Below, piece by piece: positions 38,637 through 47,393 of a stretch of DNA of 64,000 bases (the first letter of the stretch is position 1; the number at the start of each line of letters is the position of its first letter). Under the pieces are notes generated by a model. The model saw only the letters and a program-made list of their open reading frames with translations, did no database searches and was not told the origin of the DNA. The DNA is taken from contig NZ_CP146100.1 of assembly GCF_037023755.1 (NCBI RefSeq), positions 808,501 to 872,500 on the forward strand, in the 5' to 3' direction. This stretch comes from Saccharopolyspora sp. SCSIO 74807. GTDB taxonomy: Bacteria > Actinomycetota > Actinomycetes > Mycobacteriales > Pseudonocardiaceae. The translations under genes were made by a program, and so were the position numbers.

Positions 38637-41498
38637 TCAGCCCGGGTACTCGCCGGTGACCATCGCCGCGGCCAGTTCCACTCTGGACCGGTAGCCGATG
38701 CGGGCGAACATCCGGGTGAGCCGCCCTTCCACGCTCTTCTCCGTGGCGCCGAGCACAGTGGCCAGTTGCCGGTTGGTCAGGCCCTCGGTCACCAGCACCG
38801 CCAGCAGCCGCTCGTTCTCGCGGGTCGCGGTGGTGCGGTCGGGCACCGGGACGCCGTGCTCGCGCATCGCCCGCCGCAGCCGCGAACGTTGCAGCAGCGA
38901 GCCCAGTTCACCCGCCAGTTCGTAGGCTTCCGGCAGCAGCTTCGCGGTGTGGAACCCGGCTTTGGCGACACCGCTGAAGGTGATGATCTGCTCATAGCGC
39001 TGGCCGCGCTCGCGGGCCAGCGCCACCGCGGCGTCCGCGGCCGCCAGGTCGCCGTGCATCCGCGCCTCGGTCAGCCGCAGTGCCAGCTCGGCGCGGCCGG
39101 TGCCGAGCCGGGCGGCCATTTTTTCCAGCCGTGCCAACGCTTCCTGCGCCTCGACGTGGTCTTCGCGCAGCTCGGCGCGCAGCGCGACCTCGGCCCACAG
39201 CAGTTCGGTGCCGATCGCGAACCCGGTCTCCTCGGAGATGCGCACGGCTTCGCGCAGCAGGGCGTCGGCGTCCTCGTGCTCGCCGAGGGCGCGCGAGACC
39301 TGCGCTTCGGCGAACCGGAAGAGGTAGGCGAACGATCCGCCCCCGGCCCGCTGGATCATGTGCCGCGCGCGGGCGAGCATCCCGCCTTCGGTGTGCACCT
39401 GCGCCGCGCCCATGTGCAGCATCGCCCAGCCGACGGACTCGACGCGGTGCACCGGAGCGGCCATGTAGCGCCGGGCGATGTCCAGCGCGTGCAGCCAGTC
39501 GCCGCGGCTGTGCTCGACGATGAACCGGCCGATCTCCGAAAGCTGCGACGGCGGCAGCTCGTAGCGCCGCATCAGTTCCGTCGCATCCTGCAACTCGCCC
39601 AGCGCGAGCAGCATGTTGACTTCGTAGCGGACCGTTTCGAGCCGTTGCGTCGGCAGGTCGCCGCCCCGCCACAGCGCCGGATCCTCGATGAACCGGAACA
39701 GCTCGGTGGTGTCGCCCTGCATCAGCGCGACGCCGCTGCGGTAGGTGTTCACGTGGTCTTCCAGCACCGGTTCCGCCCCGGCCCACAGTTCGCGGTTCTC
39801 GTCCAGCAGGCGGCGGCCCGCCACCCATTCGTCCTGCCAGCCCAGCGCGAACGCCTGCGCCACGACTTGCTGCGCCCGCCCGCCCGGCATCGGGGTCTCC
39901 GCCTCGGCGATGTGCCGCAGCGCGGTGTGGTCACCGATGCTGGCGATCACGGACAGGTAGGACAGCACCGACATCTGCAGCAGCTGCGGTTCCAGCTCGG
40001 CGGCGTGCCTGCTGAGCAGGTCGCGGGCGTTCTCAGCGGTCTCGCTCAAGCGGCTGCGCGAGGTGCACGCGGCGGCGTTTCCCATCAGCGCCATGGCGCG
40101 CGAGGCCGGATCGCCGAGCTTGTCCGCGGCCGCTTGCAGCCAGCGCGAGGCGTTCGCGGTGTCCTGGAAGATGCGCTGTCCGCCCGTTTCGAGCAGTTCC
40201 CGCCCCGCGCGCTGCGGATCGACCAGCGCGCCCGCGTCGATCAGCCGGTCCGGCAAGTAAGCAGGGTCTTCTGCTTGCGCCGAGCCGTCCCAGATCGCGG
40301 TGACCGCCGCGGCCGCGAGGTTGCGGCGCTCGAACGGTCCGAGCCCGGCTTCCAGCGCAACGCCGACCATCGGCACCCGGAACCGCCAACGCCGTCCGGA
40401 GCGGATCAGCACGCGACGCTCGCGGAGTCGTTCCAGCGCGTCCCGCACGGTTTCCGGGTCGAGCCCGATGGCCGCTCCGGCCAGCCGCGGCGCCTGTTCG
40501 CCCAGCGGCGCGAGCAGGCTCATCGCGCGCGCCACCGCCCAGGACTGCCCGCCTGCGTCGCGCACCGGAGCCAGCAGCGGATGCCGATCGTCCAGCGCAG
40601 GACGTTCCTCGTGCGAGACCAGGTAGGCGTGCCGGTCCACGATGCTCAGCGCCTCGGCGCGCCGGTAGGCGTCGATGCCCGCCTCCAGCGCCGCGGGCAG
40701 TCCGCGGGCCGCGCCGTGCAGCATGTCGACGACTTCCGCGTCCGGTTTCGCCTGCAATGTCCGGGCGATCAGCCGGGCGCTGTGCAGCCTGGTCAGCGGG
40801 CGCAGCGTCACCGTGCGCACCAGCCCGGCCGCGCGCAGCCGCCGCAGCGCCGCAACTCCCCTACCGGAGTCCACATCGGACCGAGCGGACAGCACGATCG
40901 AGAACGAATTGCCGTTCATCCGCTGCACCAGCGGCTCCAGCAGCGCGGCGGTGGCATCGTCGAGCCACTGCGCGTCGTCGGCCAGCACCACCAGCGGCCG
41001 CATGTTGCGGGTCGCCGCGTGCAGCGCACCGGCCAGCTGCGCCGCGATGGGCTGCGAGGTGGCCGGGTCCGGCGCGGCGCTGAGCTTGGCCACCAGCGCG
41101 AGCACCGATCCGCGCGCCTCCCCGGCCGCGGGAGCGAGTTCGCCCACTTCCGACAACAGCCGGTACAGCGCACCGTACGGAGTCGAGCGGTCCGGCTCCG
41201 TGGCCCGCATCTCCAGCACTCGCGCACCGGCGGCGGTGCAGCGATCGCGCACTTCCGCGAGCACCGCCGTGCGCCCGGAGCCGGCGGCACCGCTCAGCAA
41301 CGTCACGGGAACGTCCTTGGCCTGCACGGTTCTGAGCACTTCGGCGAGCACGTCGTCGCGGCCGGCCAGCCGCGCGCCAACCGGATCCTGTTCGGCCGAT
41401 GTGCGCTCAGCCACGGCACTGCCCAGGGCCGTCCGGGACGGAACCGGCCACAGCGGGAGATTCGGCCGAAAAGCGACGTTCTGCGCGAACCACTCCAC
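38637..41498 (-). CDS. Large ATP-binding LuxR-family (LAL-type) transcriptional regulator
   Basis: A 953-aa protein from GTG 41498 (AGGAAGGAG immediately upstream, short spacing); ATG 41543 is an alternative. The N-terminal AAA/STAND ATPase carries Walker A GAAGSGRTAV (about residue 72) and Walker B LVVLADDAQWLDD. A long TPR-like helical middle (about 380-870) follows. The C-terminal LuxR helix-turn-helix contains EGLTNRQLATVLGATEKSV followed by LTRMFARIGYRSR. This matches the MalT/LAL layout, where ligand and ATP control DNA binding. Its position directly upstream of the T7SS protein block makes it a candidate T7SS regulator (inference). It is divergent from a second LAL gene. Confidence 0.93.
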   Translation of the reverse strand: MEWFAQNVAFRPNLPLWPVPSRTALGSAVAERTSAEQDPVGARLAGRDDVLAEVLRTVQAKDVPVTLLSGAAGSGRTAVLAEVRDRCTAAGARVLEMRATEPDRSTPYGALYRLLSEVGELAPAAGEARGSVLALVAKLSAAPDPATSQPIAAQLAGALHAATRNMRPLVVLADDAQWLDDATAALLEPLVQRMNGNSFSIVLSARSDVDSGRGVAALRRLRAAGLVRTVTLRPLTRLHSARLIARTLQAKPDAEVVDMLHGAARGLPAALEAGIDAYRRAEALSIVDRHAYLVSHEERPALDDRHPLLAPVRDAGGQSWAVARAMSLLAPLGEQAPRLAGAAIGLDPETVRDALERLRERRVLIRSGRRWRFRVPMVGVALEAGLGPFERRNLAAAAVTAIWDGSAQAEDPAYLPDRLIDAGALVDPQRAGRELLETGGQRIFQDTANASRWLQAAADKLGDPASRAMALMGNAAACTSRSRLSETAENARDLLSRHAAELEPQLLQMSVLSYLSVIASIGDHTALRHIAEAETPMPGGRAQQVVAQAFALGWQDEWVAGRRLLDENRELWAGAEPVLEDHVNTYRSGVALMQGDTTELFRFIEDPALWRGGDLPTQRLETVRYEVNMLLALGELQDATELMRRYELPPSQLSEIGRFIVEHSRGDWLHALDIARRYMAAPVHRVESVGWAMLHMGAAQVHTEGGMLARARHMIQRAGGGSFAYLFRFAEAQVSRALGEHEDADALLREAVRISEETGFAIGTELLWAEVALRAELREDHVEAQEALARLEKMAARLGTGRAELALRLTEARMHGDLAAADAAVALARERGQRYEQIITFSGVAKAGFHTAKLLPEAYELAGELGSLLQRSRLRRAMREHGVPVPDRTTATRENERLLAVLVTEGLTNRQLATVLGATEKSVEGRLTRMFARIGYRSRVELAAAMVTGEYPG

Positions 41499-41734
41499 AC
41501 TCCTTCCTGAGTCCGTTGCCCGGAAAGCTCGCCACGGCTCCATGTCCGCACGCGGGCCGGTCGACGCCGGCCGCGCCGAATGCCCCATTGTGGTCCAGCC
41601 GAGGGATGTCCCTCGATCTAGGTCCGCGCAATCACCGGGCCACCGCTCGCGCACGGTCGGGCAATAGGAAGGGCGAGGGGGAGGCTTGCGGTGGGGTGCG
41701 CCCGGCCGCGAGCAGTCGATTGGAGAGAGGAAGA
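41499..41734. promoter_or_regulatory. Divergent control region between two LAL regulators
   Basis: 236 bp separating two divergent LuxR-family genes. Each gene has a purine-rich SD at its edge (AGGAAGGAG on minus, GGAGAGAGGAAGA on plus). I see no strong palindrome. The arrangement would allow mutual or auto-regulation. Confidence 0.4.
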
Positions 41735-44551
41735 ATGGCTCGGGACAGCGGGCCGGTGTTCGGCCGGGACGAGCAGTGGGCCGAGATCAGTGCTGCCTGC
41801 GGCCGCGGCTCGGGGGAGCTGCTGGCGCTGCACGGCAAGCCGGGGGAAGGCAAGACCGCGCTGCTGGAGGCGGCCGCGGCGAACTCGCAGCGCCACGGTG
41901 GCCACGTGCTGCTGGCCGATGCCGCGGACGGCGACGGCCGCGCCGCGATCGACGCGCTGCTCGACGGCGCGCGGCAGTTCTTGGAGCGCGGCTGGGATCC
42001 GCAGCTGCTGGACGCGGTGGCCGCGGCCGCGCGGCGGCGCAGCGAGCTCGACCAGCAGCCGCAGCGCGCGCTGCTGCCGATGGTGCACGAGCTGGCCCGC
42101 GCGCTCGGCGTCGTCGCCGCCCGCGCCCGCACCGTGATCATCATCGAGGACGTGGACCGCTGCGGCCCGCTGCTGTCGGTGGCCCTGTGCCCGCTGGTGC
42201 AGCGGCTGCGCGCGGTCGGCTGCGCGGTCGTGTTCTCCACCCGCACGCACTCGTTCGCCGCCAGCAGCACCTGGCAGCTGATCTCGCTGGCCGACCGGGT
42301 AGTGGAGCTCGGGCCGCTGGCCGACCGGGACGTCACCGCGCTGCTGACCCGCTGGTGCGCCGCGCACGGCCGGGCGAAGCTGGACCAGACGGTGGTGGAG
42401 GCGCTGCGCACCGCGCTCGGCCCGCTGTTCGGCAATCCGGGCACGCTGCTGTCGACGCTGCACGATCTGCGCGAGCGCGGGCGGCTGACCGTGGTGGACG
42501 AGCACTTCTGCCTGTCCCCGCTGACCGAGCCGGTGGCGCTGCCGGAGCAGCACGCCCTGGTGCAAGCGGTCGTCGAGGACGGCGACGACACCGAACGGCT
42601 GGCTTCCGTGCTGGCGCTGCAAGATCGGGTGCGGGTGGACGACCTGCCGATGCTGACCGCGGCCGCCGCTGTCGGGCTGGAACCGTCCGGCCAGGACCTG
42701 GACCGGCTGGTCGCGCGCGGTGTGCTGGTGGTCGACGTCCAGGACGAGGTGCGGTTCGCGGTACCCGCGCTGGCCGCGACGCTGCGCCGCCGCGCCGGTC
42801 CGGAGCGGGCGTGGTCGCTGCACGCGGCGCTGGCCCGGCGGATGCTGGCGCAGTTGCAGCGGGGTGGTGCGGTGGATCGGCCGACGCTCGCCTACCACTT
42901 GGTGCGCACCGGCCCGGATTTCGACAGCTCGCTCGGCGCGCAGGTGCTCATCGAGGAAGCCGACCGCGTCGCCGACACCGCCCCGTCGTGGGCGGCCACC
43001 TGGTACCACGCGGCGCTGCGCCAGCTGGCCACCGATGACGAGCGCTGGCCGGATCTGCTGCGCACGCTGCTGCGGCTGCGCACTTCGCTGGGCCAGTACC
43101 GCGAGCTGACCGAGGACATCGGGCTGCTCGCCCCGGCCGCTTCCGGCACCGGCGAGGCGCTGCGGGAACGCCGGACGCTGCTGGTGACGGTCGGGATGTG
43201 CTGGCTGTCGGCGCTGCTGCACGACGAGCGCGCGCATCCGGAGCCCGCGGGCATGTTCGCCGCGTTCGGCGGTGGTTCCCGGTTCGACGCGGAGATCCGC
43301 CGGTTCTCCTCGGCGTTGTTCGACGGTCGGCTGGACGAGGCCGCCGCGCTGCTCAACGCCCTGTTCAACCTGGATTCCGACGAGGTCGGCGAGCCCGGCG
43401 GGTTCATCGAGCTCGGCGAGGTGCTGCTGCTGCTGAACGCGATCTGCGGCCACCACGAGGATTTCCAGCACGCCTGGTCGCTGTGGCAGCGGCGTTGTTC
43501 GACTCCGGTTCCGGCCGTCGCGGATCCGGAGCGGTTGCGCGAGGCGGGTGCGATGACCGACTACGCGACCGCGTTGGAACTCATCCTCGGCGACGACTAC
43601 GGACGCCCGAGCCGCGGCAGCGTGCTGCGCTACCAGGAGGTGCTGCGCGCCTACCTCGGCGGCGCGTGGGACACCGCGTTGTCGCTGGCCAGGCGGATGG
43701 AGACGGAGCTGCCCGCGCAGCGCAGCGCGCCTGCCCGCTACCTCGCCAGGGCCGTGGCCGCCGAGATCTGCTCGGCGCGCGGCGAGCTGCGGCGGGCGAG
43801 CGAGTGGCTGCACCGCTCGCCGCGGGTGATGGACGGCGGTCACGTCTTGGCGTGGGTGCGGCTCGGCGTGCGCTACCAGGAAGGCGCGACCGGCGAAGCG
43901 CTCGACGAGGGCTGGCAGGACTACCAGCAATACCGCGACCGCGGTTCGCCGGCCGGGCTGGAGCGGCTGCTGGGACGGCTGGTCGAGCTGGCGCACCGGG
44001 AGGGCCGGACCGAGTTCGCCGAACGCGCGCTGGCCGAACTCGCCGAGTTGGACGCGCAGTTGTGCTCGGCGAGCAGCCGCGAGCAGCTGCTGACCGCGCA
44101 AGCCCGCACCTACCGCAGCCCCGAGCACGCCGAGCAGGCGCTCGCGCTGGCTCGGCGACGCGGCGATCTGCCCGCGCGCGGCGGGTTGTTCTTGCTGCTG
44201 GCGGATCTGACCGACGATCCGGCGGACTGGTTGCACGAGGCCTACGCGCTGGCCAAGCAGCTCGGCTGGCACGTCGCCCGCACCACTTCGCAGGAGCTGA
44301 TGCGGGCGCGCGGGGTCGCTCCGCCGCGCTCGCGCAGCAGGCGGGAACCGTTCTCCAGCACCGAGATCCGCATCATCGACCTGGTCAGCGACGGCTGCAC
44401 CAACCGGCAGATCGCGATGGCCGTGCAGGTCAGCGAGAAGACGGTGGAGAGCCATCTGACCAAGCTGTTCGCCCGCACCGGCTGCCGGTCGCGGGTGGAG
44501 CTGGCGGCGGCGTCGCTGGAGGGCAGGTTGCCCGCGAAATCCGGCTCGTAG
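41735..44551 (+). CDS. Second large ATP-binding LuxR-family (LAL-type) regulator
   Basis: A 938-aa protein from ATG 41735 (MARDSGPVFGRDEQW, strong SD GGAGAGAGGAAGA). It has a STAND-type ATPase with Walker A GKPGEGKTALL (about 36) and Walker B TVIIIEDVDRCG (about 130), and a helical TPR-like middle. The C-terminal LuxR helix-turn-helix contains LVSDGCTNRQIAMAVQVSEK followed by ESHLTKLFARTGCRSR. Same architecture as the divergent 953-aa regulator but clearly diverged, so not a recent duplicate. It is followed by 375 bp of hairpin-rich non-coding DNA. Targets unknown. Confidence 0.93.
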   Translation: MARDSGPVFGRDEQWAEISAACGRGSGELLALHGKPGEGKTALLEAAAANSQRHGGHVLLADAADGDGRAAIDALLDGARQFLERGWDPQLLDAVAAAARRRSELDQQPQRALLPMVHELARALGVVAARARTVIIIEDVDRCGPLLSVALCPLVQRLRAVGCAVVFSTRTHSFAASSTWQLISLADRVVELGPLADRDVTALLTRWCAAHGRAKLDQTVVEALRTALGPLFGNPGTLLSTLHDLRERGRLTVVDEHFCLSPLTEPVALPEQHALVQAVVEDGDDTERLASVLALQDRVRVDDLPMLTAAAAVGLEPSGQDLDRLVARGVLVVDVQDEVRFAVPALAATLRRRAGPERAWSLHAALARRMLAQLQRGGAVDRPTLAYHLVRTGPDFDSSLGAQVLIEEADRVADTAPSWAATWYHAALRQLATDDERWPDLLRTLLRLRTSLGQYRELTEDIGLLAPAASGTGEALRERRTLLVTVGMCWLSALLHDERAHPEPAGMFAAFGGGSRFDAEIRRFSSALFDGRLDEAAALLNALFNLDSDEVGEPGGFIELGEVLLLLNAICGHHEDFQHAWSLWQRRCSTPVPAVADPERLREAGAMTDYATALELILGDDYGRPSRGSVLRYQEVLRAYLGGAWDTALSLARRMETELPAQRSAPARYLARAVAAEICSARGELRRASEWLHRSPRVMDGGHVLAWVRLGVRYQEGATGEALDEGWQDYQQYRDRGSPAGLERLLGRLVELAHREGRTEFAERALAELAELDAQLCSASSREQLLTAQARTYRSPEHAEQALALARRRGDLPARGGLFLLLADLTDDPADWLHEAYALAKQLGWHVARTTSQELMRARGVAPPRSRSRREPFSSTEIRIIDLVSDGCTNRQIAMAVQVSEKTVESHLTKLFARTGCRSRVELAAASLEGRLPAKSGS

Positions 44552-44710
44552 GGCCGGTCCGGCGGTGCTTTTCCGGCGGTGCTTTCCGGCCGGAGTTCGC
44601 GGCCGGGGTTTGCGGCCGGTGTTTGCGGCCGGTGTTTGCGGCCGGATTTTTGGCTCGGCTGTGCTTTCCGGCTCGGCTGTGCTTTCCGGACCGGCCGGGC
44701 TTCCCGGCCC

Positions 44711-44740
44711 GGCCGCGCGGTACGGGGACACCGCGCGGCC
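44711..44740. terminator. Hairpin, likely terminator for the LAL gene
   Basis: Perfect 11-bp arms GGCCGCGCGGT / ACCGCGCGGCC with an 8-nt loop, followed by GGTTTCGGGG. It lies 160 nt after the LAL stop. Confidence 0.55.
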
Positions 44741-44751
44741 GGTTTCGGGGA

Positions 44752-44793
44752 GGCCGGGCAACGGTGGGGAGTTCGGGAGTCCGTTGCCCGGCC
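44752..44793. terminator. Second hairpin in tandem
   Basis: Perfect 13-bp arms GGCCGGGCAACGG / CCGTTGCCCGGCC around a 16-nt loop. It stands 11 nt after the first hairpin; together they could terminate in both directions between the convergent genes. Confidence 0.5.
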
Positions 44794-44926
44794 CGCCGGC
44801 ACCCGCAGGGAGGGAGTCGGGCGCCGGTTTCCGTTGCCCCACCGGGGCGCTCGCCTACGGGGGCGCGAGCGACACCGGCGGGGCGCGGTCCACCGCCGCT
44901 GGGGGCGCAGCGGCGGACCCGGTTCC

Positions 44927-45346
44927 TCAACTGAGAGCTGCGACGAGCACAGCCTCCGAGTGAACGGACTGTTCGTCCGAATAGATTGGGCAAACGGTCC
45001 GTTCGCTCAAAACCGTCTCCGAGTGAACGGACTGTTGGTCCGAATAGATTGGACGAACGGTCCGTTCACTCTCGGAGGAAGGCGGGGTGAGCGAGCGGCG
45101 GTCGGTCAGTGCGCCGAGGGCGGTCGCGAACACCGCGGCCTGCGTGCTGTCCGCCGCGCGGGCGCCGACCAGCGCCACGCACGCCTGGCACACCTGCCGC
45201 GAGTCCGCGGGCAACGGTCCGCGCAGGACGCGCGACAACCGGCCGGTCAGCGGATGCCCGCAGGTGGCGACCACGATCCGCCCGCACGCGGCCCGGTCGA
45301 CCACGTGCCACGTCGAGCACCACTCCGAGGTCATCCACGCCGTCAC
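44927..45346 (-). CDS. Small Cys/His-rich protein, possible zinc-binding; tail made by hairpin repeats
   Basis: 139 aa from GTG 45346, which overlaps the stop of the upstream gene (GTGA). The first 95 residues have paired metal-ligand-like positions (CSTWHVVDRAACG; VATCGHPL; VCQACVAL), as in small zinc-finger-like proteins common next to actinobacterial XRE/DUF397 loci. Residues from about 96 on are encoded by two copies of a 51-bp hairpin repeat, giving SERTVRPIYSDQQSVHSE and a near copy. The extended tail may be a by-product of repeat insertion. Function unknown. Confidence 0.6.
   Translation of the reverse strand: MTAWMTSEWCSTWHVVDRAACGRIVVATCGHPLTGRLSRVLRGPLPADSRQVCQACVALVGARAADSTQAAVFATALGALTDRRSLTPPSSESERTVRPIYSDQQSVHSETVLSERTVCPIYSDEQSVHSEAVLVAALS
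44958..45008. repeat. 51-bp hairpin repeat, copy 1
   Basis: Imperfect hairpin with a central GAATAGATT; left arm starts GAGTGAACGGAC, right arm ends GGTCCGTTCGCTC. Copies 2 and 3 are at 45021-45071 and, inverted, at 60406-60456. Confidence 0.9.
45021..45071. repeat. 51-bp hairpin repeat, copy 2
   Basis: Outer arms GAGTGAACGGAC / GTCCGTTCACTC are perfect (12 bp). With the inner GTCC/GGAC extension, 19 of 21 stem positions pair around the 9-nt loop GAATAGATT. It is 63 bp (21 codons) downstream of copy 1, so both are read in the same frame of the small Cys-rich gene. Confidence 0.9.
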
Positions 45347-45603
45347 CCGCCGACCTCCCGCGGCCCGGCGAACCCGGCAGAGTCCTGCACCCGCGAGCGC
45401 ATCGCCAGCAGCCGCGTGCACGCCATGCACGGCATCCCCAGCAAGTCCGAGATCAACTCGGCGTCCGCACCCGCCAGCCGCAACTCGCACAACCCCAGGA
45501 AGTCCCCGCCGGGCAACGACATCGCGATGTGCACCACCCGCTTGGCCTCGCCGACCACGCCCGAGCGGTAGCGCACCCGCACCGGGTAGTCCGGGGCGTT
45601 CAC
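45343..45603 (-). CDS. Small protein with CxxC-type C-terminal motif
   Basis: 86 aa from GTG 45603 (GGCGGTGG about 8 nt upstream); GTG 45642 would add 13 Ala/Gly-rich residues. The body is a small alpha/beta fold (YPVRVRYRSGVVGEAKRVVH) ending in LLGMPCMACTRLLAMRSRV, a CxxC pair that could bind metal. It is coupled to the next Cys/His-rich gene by a 4-nt overlap, so the two likely act together. Divergent from the XRE regulator. Similar small pairs occur in Pseudonocardiaceae; no function is established to my knowledge. Confidence 0.65.
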   Translation of the reverse strand: MNAPDYPVRVRYRSGVVGEAKRVVHIAMSLPGGDFLGLCELRLAGADAELISDLLGMPCMACTRLLAMRSRVQDSAGFAGPREVGG

Positions 45604-45865
45604 AGCTGAACCACCGCCGTCCGCCGCGGCCGCGCTCTGCACGGCTCCGGACGCGCGGCACTCGGCACTCGCTTAGCGGAAACTGCGAATTCGGATCGCG
45701 CTGATGGATTCGGCCAGCAGGACATTCCGCACCTCTCTTGTTCGCCGACGTTCGCACCCTCGGTGGGGATGTCGCGGTGAATTTAATGGGACCGGCGACA
45801 AGCTGGGAATGACCCGATCAGGTGAGTTGTCTTCGCAGGTCAGGCGGGGATTACCATTCCGTCGC

Positions 45866-46732
45866 ATGAACCGCGACCAGGCTGGCTCACCCCGCAATCG
45901 CGCCCTCGGCGCCGAGCTGCGCGAATTCCGCAAAAACGCGCAAATGACAGTCCGCGACTTGTCGCAGCACCTCGGTGGTCATCATTCGCGCTACGCCCGG
46001 AACGAATTAGGCGAACGACGACCCGCACCGGAGGAGGTGGCCGCGATCCTCACCGTGCTCGGCGCCCCGGAGGCCGACCGCGACCGCCTCACCGAGCTCG
46101 CCCGCGAGCAGGGCAGCGACGGCAACTGGCTCAAACCCGGCTCGGCCGGAACCCTCGGCATCGCCCACGAGCTGACGGACCTGATGGAGTTCGAGCGGAC
46201 CGCTTCGGGGATCACCGATGTCGCGCCGCTGGCGGTCCCCGGACTCTTGCAGAGTTCCGGCTACGCCCGCGCGGTCATGACGGAGATGCCGCCGCACGAA
46301 GTGGAAGCACGGGTCGCGATGCGGCTCGGAAGGCGAGACGTTCTCACGCGACGTTCCGATGCACCGAACTTCCGTGCGATTATCGATGAGACGGTCTTGC
46401 AGAGGTCCGTTGGAGGTGTCGGGGTGATGCTCGATCAGCTGCACCACATCACCGCGATGGCTGAGCGCCCGAACGTCACTGTCCAGATCATTCCGCATGA
46501 CCTGACGACGTGGCACGACGCGCTCATCGGGATGTTCATCTACTTCGAGTTTCCCAAGGCGGCGCCGATCGTCCATCTGGAGCACTTGAGCGCCTCGGCG
46601 TTCCTCTACGAGTCCGCTGATGTGCAGGTCTACCGGGATGCGATCGAAAGCATCTCGAAGTCGGCGATGACCGCCGAAGATTCCGCGAAGGTCATCAACC
46701 GGCGAATCAGCGAATTGGAGAAGACAGCATGA
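45866..46732 (+). CDS. XRE-family helix-turn-helix regulator with DUF5753-type C-terminal domain
   Basis: 288 aa from ATG 45866 (MNRDQAGSPRNRALG). The N-terminal HTH (ALGAELREFRKNAQMTVRDL followed by SQHLGG) covers about residues 13-70. A larger domain (about 95-280) contains VPGLLQSSGYARAV and VTVQIIPHDL, typical of the actinobacterial HTH-DUF5753 family. Such regulators are paired with DUF397 proteins and influence development and antibiotic production in Streptomyces (BldB/WhiJ-type systems). The stop overlaps the DUF397 start (ATGA). An in-frame ATG at 45809 would give a longer N-terminus without family support. Confidence 0.93.
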   Translation: MNRDQAGSPRNRALGAELREFRKNAQMTVRDLSQHLGGHHSRYARNELGERRPAPEEVAAILTVLGAPEADRDRLTELAREQGSDGNWLKPGSAGTLGIAHELTDLMEFERTASGITDVAPLAVPGLLQSSGYARAVMTEMPPHEVEARVAMRLGRRDVLTRRSDAPNFRAIIDETVLQRSVGGVGVMLDQLHHITAMAERPNVTVQIIPHDLTTWHDALIGMFIYFEFPKAAPIVHLEHLSASAFLYESADVQVYRDAIESISKSAMTAEDSAKVINRRISELEKTA

Positions 46733-46923
46733 GCACAACCCCCTACGGGTGGCACAAGTCGAGCAGGTCGGGCAAGCAGACGAGTTGCGTGGAGGTCGGC
46801 CGAACGGCCGACGGCACCGCGGTCCGCGACACCAAGAACCGCTCCGCCGGCTACTTCACCACCACGCCCGCCCAGTGGACCGCCTTCCTCGGCGCCGTCA
46901 AAACCGGCCGCTACGACGCCTGA
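46729..46923 (+). CDS. DUF397 protein, partner of the XRE regulator
   Basis: 64 aa with the DUF397 signature WHKSSRSGKQTSCVEV, followed by VRDTKNRSAGYFTTTPAQW and FLGAVKTGRYD. It overlaps the XRE gene by 4 nt. DUF397 proteins are thought to antagonise or modulate the cognate XRE partner, sometimes in a toxin-antitoxin-like way. Length and motif are typical. Confidence 0.95.
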   Translation: MSTTPYGWHKSSRSGKQTSCVEVGRTADGTAVRDTKNRSAGYFTTTPAQWTAFLGAVKTGRYDA

Positions 46924-46979
46924 CGGATCACTCGACGACGAGCCCGGCGGCAGGACGCGCCGGGCTCGTCCGTCGTTGC

Positions 46980-47393
46980 TCACATCCGGTTCAGGAATTC
47001 CGTCATGACCAGCGTCGCGTATCCGAGTCCCGCGGCCAGAACGACCGCCGACACGGCGAGGGCCGGAACGGCCCGGAGGAACCGTCGCAGCACCAAGTGC
47101 AGCGCTGCGACGACGAGGAAGGCGAACAGCCCGAAAACGAAGGTGCAAACCGCGGCCGCACCCCCTGCCACGACGCTCACCGCGGTCGCCAGCGCCACGC
47201 CCCGATCGCCGAAATCCGGCCGAGTGCGCAAATAGGTGACCACACCGGGGATCGCGGTCATTCCCACCACGTACGTCCAGAACAGGACCGCGTCCGGCAC
47301 GACGTCCGGGAGTATTTCCTGCGCGTACACGCCCACCGCTGCAATCCCGAACGCCGCCACCAGCAGCGCGAGCGCCTTCTTCCAACCGACCAT
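46980..47393 (-). CDS. Small multi-pass membrane protein of unknown function
   Basis: 137 aa from ATG 47393. Four or five hydrophobic segments: ALALLVAAFGIAAVGVYA, AVLFWTYVVGMTAIPGVV, a long one from VALATAVSVVAGG to VLRR (probably two), and LAVSAVVLAAGLGYATLV. A basic loop (VLRRFLRAVP) and DVVPD/RTRPDFGDRG loops separate them. Its 3' end faces the DUF397 gene. No recognised family. Confidence 0.65.
   Translation of the reverse strand: MVGWKKALALLVAAFGIAAVGVYAQEILPDVVPDAVLFWTYVVGMTAIPGVVTYLRTRPDFGDRGVALATAVSVVAGGAAAVCTFVFGLFAFLVVAALHLVLRRFLRAVPALAVSAVVLAAGLGYATLVMTEFLNRM

Larger units (their letters stand above)
44552..44926. other. Intergenic, low-complexity and hairpin-rich
   Basis: No supportable gene. 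The first 100 bp carry imperfect direct repeats around TTTGCGGCCGG (four copies at about 44595-44650) and two copies of CTCGGCTGTGCTTTCCGG. Two strong hairpins follow (44711-44740 and 44752-44793). The region separates convergent genes. Confidence 0.7.

Noticed and set aside
34456-44842. Long frames antisense to the 1,268-aa gene and the two LAL regulators (for example 34456-38325 plus, 38628-41510 plus, 41618-44842 minus)
   Set aside because: No domains, extreme Arg content, no usable SD. The opposite strands encode recognisable families.
44552-44926. Small minus-strand frame with Lys/Ser/Pro repeats across 44580-44700
   Set aside because: The repeated peptide comes from short DNA repeats in a region without SD or conserved motif; treated as intergenic.
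45087-45704. Plus-strand frame with GGAGGAAGG before a GTG, just after hairpin copy 2
   Set aside because: The SD is attractive, but the translation is Arg/Pro/Ser-rich and antisense to two coupled small proteins with Cys/His motifs. Kept as non-coding.
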